Part shown: piece by piece, positions 7,107-11,242 of the stretch
Position numbering within the stretch: position 1 is the stretch's first letter
How the letters are laid out: every line of letters starts with the position of its first letter
Source of the DNA: Parafilimonas sp.
Lineage (GTDB): Bacteria; Bacteroidota; Bacteroidia; Chitinophagales; Chitinophagaceae
Assembly: GCA_023251275.1 (NCBI GenBank)
Contig: JAHEZC010000028.1
Span: forward strand, 1 to 11,242
Direction: 5' to 3'
Length of the DNA stretch: 11,242 nucleotides
The notes under the pieces: generated by a model
Told to the model about the DNA's origin: nothing
Seen by the model: only the letters and a program-made list of their open reading frames with translations
Database searches by the model: none
Made by a program: the position numbers and the translations under genes

Positions 7107-7170
7107 AAAGCTTCCTCTTTTATTTCTAATTTTTCTTTTAACATCTATGTTAGCTTCTATCTCGGTGAAA

Positions 7171-8820
7171 TCAAACCTGCCACACTCCCGTCTTAAACTC
7201 TTCCATCTGCTCATTATTATTAGCAGCGGCAATTCCCTCGCTTATCAGTTCTCTTGTTTTTGCAGGATCAATAATATCATCCACCCATAATCTTGCTGCG
7301 GCATAATAAGGCGTGGTTTGTTTTTCGTAGCTGCCTTTTATTTTATCAAGCAAAGTTTTTTCTTCATCAGCACTTACTTCTTTTCCTTTTTTTTTCATAG
7401 AAGCGACCTGTATCTGCAGTAATGTTTTTGCAGCCTGCTCACCACCCATTACGGCGATCTTTGCAGAAGGCCATGCATAAATAAAACGCGGATCGTAAGC
7501 CTTGCCGCACATCGCATAATTGCCTGCTCCATAACTGTTGCCAACGATGATCGTAATTTTCGGTACCACAGAATTGGCAACTGCATTCACCATTTTTGCG
7601 CCGTCTTTTATAATGCCTGCCTGCTCGCTTCGGCTGCCCACCATAAAGCCCGTCACATCCTGCAGAAACACCAGTGGGATTTTTTTCTGGTTGCAGTTTA
7701 GAATAAACCGTGCAGCTTTATCCGAACTATCATTGTACAACACACCACCCATTTGCATTTCACCCTTTTTTGTTTTCACAATCAACCGTTGATTGGCAAC
7801 AATTCCTACAGCCCAGCCATCAATGCGTGCATAACCACAGAGAATTGTTTTGCCATAGTCTTTTTTGAATTCATCAAAAGATGATTGTGATACATCATTA
7901 GAATCTGCGTCCGCAATACGATCAATGATCTCCAGCATATTGTATGGTTTTGCATTATGCGCATGCATGATGCCATAGACCTCATTCACATCTTTTGAAG
8001 GATCTACGGGAGTGATACGGTTGAAATTTGCTTTGGGTCGTTCACTAACTCTGCCAATGAGTTTTTTTATTTCATCCAGGCATTCCTGTTCCGTTTTAAA
8101 TTTATAATCCGCAATGCCACTGATCTCGGTATGCGTAACAGCACCGCCAAGTGTTTCTGTGTCCACATCTTCACCAATTGCTGCTTTTACGAGGTATGGC
8201 CCTGCAAGATAAATGCTGCCATTGCCTTCAACTATCAGCGTTTCATCGCTCATGATGGGTAAGTATGCACCGCCAGCAACGCAGGCGCCTAGCACCGCCG
8301 CAATCTGCGTAATGCCCATGGCGCTCATGCGTGCATTATTGCGGAAGATGCGCCCGAAATGTTCTTTGTCGGGAAATATCTCATCCTGCATGGGAAGAAA
8401 CACACCGGCGCTGTCAACGAGATAAATGATGGGCAGTTTATTTTCCATTGCAATCTCCTGCATGCGCAAATTCTTTTTGGCAGTAATCGGGAACCACGCT
8501 CCTGCTTTTACTGTTTGATCGTTCGCTACTATCACACATTGTCTTCCACTCACATAACTAACACCTGCTACCGTGCCGCCTGCCGGGCATCCGCCCTGTT
8601 CTTCATACATTTCAAATCCTGCAAAAGCGCCGATCTCGATAAAAGGTTTTTCTTTATCGCATAAATACGATATGCGTTCACGTGCAGTGAGTTTATTTTT
8701 TTCTCTTTGTTTTTCAATTGCTTTTTTTCCTCCGCCTGATCTTATTTTTTCCAAATGTTTATTGATATCAGTAAGCTGAAGTTTCATCCAGTGTTCATTA
8801 CGTTGGAATGATGAGTTCAT
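7171..8820 (-). CDS. Acyl-CoA carboxylase carboxyltransferase subunit (methylcrotonyl-CoA carboxylase beta-like)
   Basis: A 549-residue carboxyltransferase of the crotonase-fold family that moves CO2 from carboxybiotin to an acyl-CoA. The N-terminal half has SGGGKKAIEKQREKNKLTA then RERI (about 28-49), DSAGVFLP, FPDKEHFGRIFRNNARMSA (about 149-167), GACVAGGAYLP (about 178-188) and LGGAVTHTEISG. The C-terminal half has DVTGFMVGSRSEQAG, GNSYGAGNYAM and MGGEQAAKTL. The FPDxxHFGRxFxNxAxMS stretch is typical of the 3-methylcrotonyl-CoA carboxylase beta group (leucine degradation) rather than propionyl-CoA carboxylase, but geranyl- or another branched-acyl-CoA carboxylase is possible. The biotin-carrying alpha subunit is not adjacent. 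I chose the ATG at 8820 over the in-frame TTG at 8841, because the TTG lies inside the promoter element and adds non-conserved residues. Confidence 0.92.
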   Translation of the reverse strand: MNSSFQRNEHWMKLQLTDINKHLEKIRSGGGKKAIEKQREKNKLTARERISYLCDKEKPFIEIGAFAGFEMYEEQGGCPAGGTVAGVSYVSGRQCVIVANDQTVKAGAWFPITAKKNLRMQEIAMENKLPIIYLVDSAGVFLPMQDEIFPDKEHFGRIFRNNARMSAMGITQIAAVLGACVAGGAYLPIMSDETLIVEGNGSIYLAGPYLVKAAIGEDVDTETLGGAVTHTEISGIADYKFKTEQECLDEIKKLIGRVSERPKANFNRITPVDPSKDVNEVYGIMHAHNAKPYNMLEIIDRIADADSNDVSQSSFDEFKKDYGKTILCGYARIDGWAVGIVANQRLIVKTKKGEMQMGGVLYNDSSDKAARFILNCNQKKIPLVFLQDVTGFMVGSRSEQAGIIKDGAKMVNAVANSVVPKITIIVGNSYGAGNYAMCGKAYDPRFIYAWPSAKIAVMGGEQAAKTLLQIQVASMKKKGKEVSADEEKTLLDKIKGSYEKQTTPYYAAARLWVDDIIDPAKTRELISEGIAAANNNEQMEEFKTGVWQV

Positions 8821-8838
8821 GAGCGGATCGTTGTATAG

Positions 8839-8846
8839 CAAAGATA
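8839..8846 (-). promoter_or_regulatory. -7 promoter element for the carboxyltransferase gene
   Basis: The minus strand reads TATCTTTG, a perfect TAnnTTTG match ending 18 nt before the ATG at 8820. Transcription would start roughly 10-15 nt before that ATG, giving a very short leader. The -33 box is not obvious. Confidence 0.5.
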
Positions 8847-8924
8847 GTTATGCTGGTACTGATTCCTGATATGGAGATTTGGGAAGTTGGGTGAAAGGAA
8901 TAATCCTTCAAATTTATTTTAGAT

Positions 8925-8945
8925 TCATCCTGGTATTCGGGATGA
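8925..8945. repeat. Hairpin-forming palindrome between cupin and carboxyltransferase genes
   Basis: TCATCCTGG, then TAT, then TCGGGATGA can fold into a 9-bp stem (seven Watson-Crick and two G-T pairs) with a 3-nt loop. It lies in the 241-bp gap downstream of the cupin gene. It may terminate that transcript or be a dispersed palindromic element. There is no T-run after it on the minus strand. Nothing else gene-like is seen in the gap. Confidence 0.4.
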
Positions 8946-9022
8946 CAGGCAACAATTGCTGTTCCTGCTTATGCAAAAATTAATCTTCAGCCATGAAAAT
9001 GTTTGTGATAAACGCAGAAGAT

Positions 9023-9050
9023 AAATCAGAAATCACCAAATCAGAAATCA
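9023..9050. repeat. Exact 13-bp direct repeat (TGATTT-type units)
   Basis: AAATCAGAAATCA occurs twice, separated by CC. On the minus strand this reads as four successive TGATTT units of 7-8 nt each, starting 11 nt after the cupin stop codon. Its form and placement resemble the octamer array at 2421-2460. Confidence 0.6.
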
Positions 9051-9061
9051 TACATTCCCGC

Positions 9062-9664
9062 TCACGCCACTTTCACTCTTTGTACCACTGCCATTACAGG
9101 ACCCTTCACCACTTTTACATCGTGATGTGTGTATAACGGGATTTCAAGAAAGCCGCCGGGGCCTAATGGTATCACTTCATCACCCACATAACATTCGCAT
9201 TCGCCTTCAAGCACAAGGAAACATTCATATACTTCATCATGCACTTCATCAGGATAATTTTCTTTTGTCCATATCAGCGTCTGAAAGATATTGCCATCAT
9301 TTTTCAACTCTTTAATTAACATAGGCACTTCCAGTTTTTCAGGCAATACTGCCTTTACGAGTTTCAGCCAATTATCTTTTTCAGAATATTTATTCAGTAC
9401 GGGGAGATTATTTATATCTGTCTTTTCTTCCAAAATTATATTATTCATCGCATCTAACACCCTCGCCTTATGATTATGGGGAGCTGCAACGATATTGTTC
9501 AGTGCATATAGTTCCAGGGTCTTTTCATAGATATCAATTTCCTTCCATATCTCGGGAAACTGAGATGCATTTTTTTCGACTGCTGCTTTTTCTTCTTCAG
9601 AAAGAACATTGAGACAATAATCTTCGATAATCCCTGAAGCTATATACTCGTTAATATTCAACAT
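9062..9664 (-). CDS. Cupin-domain anti-sigma factor (ChrR-like)
   Basis: A 200-residue soluble protein with two parts. The N-terminus (about 5-75), with ASGIIEDYCLNVLSEEEKAA, looks like the short helical anti-sigma domain seen in RskA/ChrR-type regulators, but it lacks the usual His/Cys zinc ligands. The C-terminus (about 110-200) is a single cupin barrel. Motif 1 is HDEVYECFLVLEGE (His142, Glu144, Glu147) and motif 2 is PGGFLEIPLYTHHDV (His180 or His181), so a metal or small-molecule sensing site is plausible. The gene follows the ECF sigma gene by 18 bp, the arrangement of ECF sigma/anti-sigma pairs. I infer that it holds the sigma factor inactive until the cupin domain senses a signal. In ChrR the signal is singlet oxygen or peroxide-type damage, but here it is unknown. 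Confidence 0.8.
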   Translation of the reverse strand: MLNINEYIASGIIEDYCLNVLSEEEKAAVEKNASQFPEIWKEIDIYEKTLELYALNNIVAAPHNHKARVLDAMNNIILEEKTDINNLPVLNKYSEKDNWLKLVKAVLPEKLEVPMLIKELKNDGNIFQTLIWTKENYPDEVHDEVYECFLVLEGECECYVGDEVIPLGPGGFLEIPLYTHHDVKVVKGPVMAVVQRVKVA

Positions 9665-9673
9665 TTAAATTAT

Positions 9674-9680
9674 CCCCCTT
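9674..9680 (-). promoter_or_regulatory. Strong Shine-Dalgarno-like site for the cupin gene
   Basis: The minus strand reads AAGGGGG, 9 nt before the ATG at 9664, in the short gap after the sigma factor stop. It stands out because most other genes in this window show no purine-rich ribosome binding site, as is usual in Bacteroidota. It supports the chosen start. Confidence 0.4.
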
Positions 9681-9682
9681 CA

Positions 9683-10258
9683 TTAATTTTTATCCGGTTC
9701 TTCAAAATAGGAACGCATTAACTTCAAACCAGTCCGGCTTCTTGTTTTCACTGTGCCCAATGGCATATTGAGCAGCTTCGACACTTCGTCCTGGCTATAC
9801 CCGCAAAAATAAACAAGATCAATGATCTCCCTGTATTTTGGTTCAAGCCTGTTGGCAATATTGCGAATGTCTCTGCTTTCTGTATTGTAATACGTATTTA
9901 CCGAGGCCGGCAGATTTTCATAGCCGGAGATATCTTTATCTTTCATCTCATTTTTATGGGTTTTGCTGCGCAGGTAGTCAATCGCCATATTTCTCGTGAT
10001 CTGCATCAGCCAGGTAAACAGGCTGCCTTTTCTTTCATCATAATGATGAATGTTTTTCCAGACTTTCACAAATACATCCTGCAGTATTTCTTCCGCCACG
10101 TCTGTATTTTTTATAAACCTGCATATTACCGAAAACAAAACTGATGCGAATTTGTCGTAGAATAAAGAAAATCCTTCGCGGTTTTTTTCGCGCAACAATT
10201 CAAGCAGTTCAGTATTATTTACAGCGGTAGCAGACAATATGAGGTTGTTTTTCAACAT
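9683..10258 (-). CDS. ECF-type RNA polymerase sigma factor
   Basis: A 191-residue group 4 (ECF) sigma factor. Region 2 spans about residues 28-98, with AEEILQDVFVKVWKNI (about 55-70), RKGSLFTWLMQITRNMAIDY (core and -10 recognition) and then LRSKT. Region 4 spans about 133-183, with RLEPKYREIIDLVYFCGYS (about 137-155), QDEVSKLLNMPLGTVKTRSR as the helix-turn-helix and a C-terminal LMRSYF. It lacks sigma-1 and sigma-3 regions, as expected. The downstream cupin gene is probably its anti-sigma factor. The EutC gene ends 64 bp upstream. A TACTTTTA sequence at 10281-10274 on the minus strand is a weak match to the housekeeping -7 element. No GGAAC-type ECF box is apparent, so autoregulation cannot be judged. 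The regulon is unknown. Confidence 0.92.
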   Translation of the reverse strand: MLKNNLILSATAVNNTELLELLREKNREGFSLFYDKFASVLFSVICRFIKNTDVAEEILQDVFVKVWKNIHHYDERKGSLFTWLMQITRNMAIDYLRSKTHKNEMKDKDISGYENLPASVNTYYNTESRDIRNIANRLEPKYREIIDLVYFCGYSQDEVSKLLNMPLGTVKTRSRTGLKLMRSYFEEPDKN

Positions 10259-10322
10259 TCAAACTTCACAGGATAAAAGTAATAAAAAATTATTCAGGAA
10301 ATTGTGACAACGATGCAGAGAT

Positions 10323-11090
10323 TTATTTAAGACGGACGGCTGTATAATCTTTTAATGCAACTCCTGATATTTTTAAACGGAGGGATTCTTTTAGAAGATG
10401 AAATATTTTCTCAGCAGCCAGCGAAAATATCAATCCTTCAGGACGAATGTTTGAAATACAGTTTCTTTTTTCATCTGTCAATCCAACCAGGGGGTGATAA
10501 GTAAGATAAGCGCCCATACTATCCGGTGAACTAAGCCCAGGCCTTTCACCTATTAATATTACTGAAATTTTTGCGCTCAGTAAAAAACCAATTTCATCTG
10601 CAATTGCAACCCTTCCCTCTTCCGCAAGACATAGCGGGGCAACATTAAATTTTGCTTTCTGCAACAATGGGATAAGCTGCTGCAAAACAGGAATAGCATG
10701 TTCATTAATGGCTGTTGCGGATAAGCCGTCTGCAACAACAATACAAACATCAAAACCATTACTATGAAAATTTCCTAATTTTTTTACTGAGTCATCATTC
10801 AATCTTCTTCCCAAATCAGGTCTTTGCAAATATTCGTTCCTGTTATTCGCCATGCTGTGAATCAGGAATACCGGGAGATGAAAAGCAGAAAGCGATGAAA
10901 GTAATTCATCTTTTTTCAAAACAGAATATACGGCATCTCTTGCATAAGCATGTGCAAGCCTGAATTGCAGCGTTTCGTGCAGCGGTATTGCAACTCCTGT
11001 TTTTCCCAAAGCTATACGTGCAGCAGTATAGGCACGCAGCGAATACCATGCATCCGGCGCTATTCCCCGATTTGTAATATCAGATGACAT
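10323..11090 (-). CDS. eutC: Ethanolamine ammonia-lyase small subunit EutC
   Basis: A 255-residue small (light) subunit of adenosylcobalamin-dependent ethanolamine ammonia-lyase, which with EutB converts ethanolamine to acetaldehyde and ammonia. Family signatures are RAYTAARIALGKTG (about 19-32), RPDLGRRL (90-97), DVCIVVADGLSA (114-125), GRVAIADEIG (159-168) and LIGERPGLSSPDSMGAYLT (179-197), then TDEKRNCISNIRPEGL (205-220). It is slightly short compared with the enterobacterial protein, mainly at the N-terminus. The start at 11090 is 5 bp after the stop of the phosphodiesterase-like gene, implying cotranscription. EutB normally lies just upstream of EutC, but here it is absent from both sides within the window. 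It could lie further upstream. No microcompartment genes are visible. Confidence 0.93.
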   Translation of the reverse strand: MSSDITNRGIAPDAWYSLRAYTAARIALGKTGVAIPLHETLQFRLAHAYARDAVYSVLKKDELLSSLSAFHLPVFLIHSMANNRNEYLQRPDLGRRLNDDSVKKLGNFHSNGFDVCIVVADGLSATAINEHAIPVLQQLIPLLQKAKFNVAPLCLAEEGRVAIADEIGFLLSAKISVILIGERPGLSSPDSMGAYLTYHPLVGLTDEKRNCISNIRPEGLIFSLAAEKIFHLLKESLRLKISGVALKDYTAVRLK

Positions 11091-11095
11091 ACCAG

Positions 11096-11242
11096 TTATT
11101 TAAGAACAGGGTTTAATACTTCCGGACTGCCGTCAATCTCATGTGAATATTTCAGTTGCAATAATGAAGCAATCATTGGATAAATATGCACGTTCTCGAA
11201 ACCCTGTATTTGTTTATGTTGTTTGAAAGCGGGCCCCCATGC
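11096..11242 (-). CDS. Nucleotide pyrophosphatase/phosphodiesterase-like protein (C-terminal end)
   Basis: Only the last 48 residues and the stop are in the window. The pattern GPAFKQHKQIQGFENVHIY, then PMIASLLQL, IDGSPEVLNPVLK, matches the end of alkaline-phosphatase-superfamily type I phosphodiesterases (ENPP-like), in which AxGPAF and FENVxIYP are conserved next to the metal-site His region. Such secreted enzymes split phosphodiester or pyrophosphate bonds. It is 5 bp upstream of eutC on the same strand. The rest of the gene, including the nucleophile, lies outside the window, so the substrate cannot be inferred. Confidence 0.75.
   Translation of the reverse strand, partial: AWGPAFKQHKQIQGFENVHIYPMIASLLQLKYSHEIDGSPEVLNPVLK

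Noticed and set aside
8821..8841. TTG start extending the carboxyltransferase by seven residues
   Set aside because: The codon lies inside a perfect -7 promoter element and the added residues are not family-like.
1..11242. CRISPR array, tRNA, rRNA, insertion sequence or prophage
   Set aside because: No spaced long repeats, cloverleaf-like segments, transposase motifs or phage genes were seen on either strand.

Overview
The window looks like chromosomal DNA from a member of the Bacteroidota, most likely Chitinophagaceae or a close relative (inference). The evidence is a type IX secretion C-terminal sorting domain on a chitinase, several intergenic copies of the Bacteroidota promoter -7 element TAnnTTTG, a DUF4836-type lipoprotein, a signal-peptide-bearing TonB C-terminal protein and AT-rich spacers. 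Nearly all genes lie on the minus strand. The exceptions are the chitinase at the left edge and the TonB-like gene in the middle. I see no rRNA, tRNA, CRISPR array or insertion sequence.

Left part (1-4900): the 3' portion of a secreted GH18 chitinase on the plus strand converges on a three-gene minus-strand run. In transcription order this run is a DUF4836-like lipoprotein, an ABC ATPase with several off-consensus motifs and an FtsX-type permease. Together the last two would form a small MacB/LolCDE-type envelope ABC system, and the lipoprotein may be its partner. The spacer between ATPase and permease holds a degenerate 8-nt tandem array.

Middle (4900-7170): a possible 39-codon ORF and a 62-residue charged helical protein lie on the minus strand. 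A plus-strand secreted TonB C-terminal protein is divergent from the latter, with recognisable promoters for both. A minus-strand trypsin-like serine protease follows. Its catalytic His lies upstream of any usable start codon in its own frame, and a plausible signal peptide sits one frame away, so the gene is probably frameshifted near its N-terminus.

Right part (7170-11242): an acyl-CoA carboxylase carboxyltransferase subunit most like the 3-methylcrotonyl-CoA carboxylase beta subunit, with a perfect TAnnTTTG element just upstream. Next comes an ECF sigma factor followed 18 bp later by a cupin protein with an anti-sigma-like N-terminus (a ChrR-like pair). Last is the ethanolamine ammonia-lyase small subunit eutC, 5 bp downstream of the C-terminal end of a nucleotide pyrophosphatase/phosphodiesterase-like protein cut by the window edge. 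Sigma/cupin and phosphodiesterase/eutC are both tightly spaced and probably cotranscribed pairs.

No entirely new system is demonstrable from the sequence alone. The points most worth following are the split protease, the phosphodiesterase-eutC operon, the sigma/cupin pair, the off-consensus ABC module with its lipoprotein, and the short tandem repeats placed directly after two stop codons.
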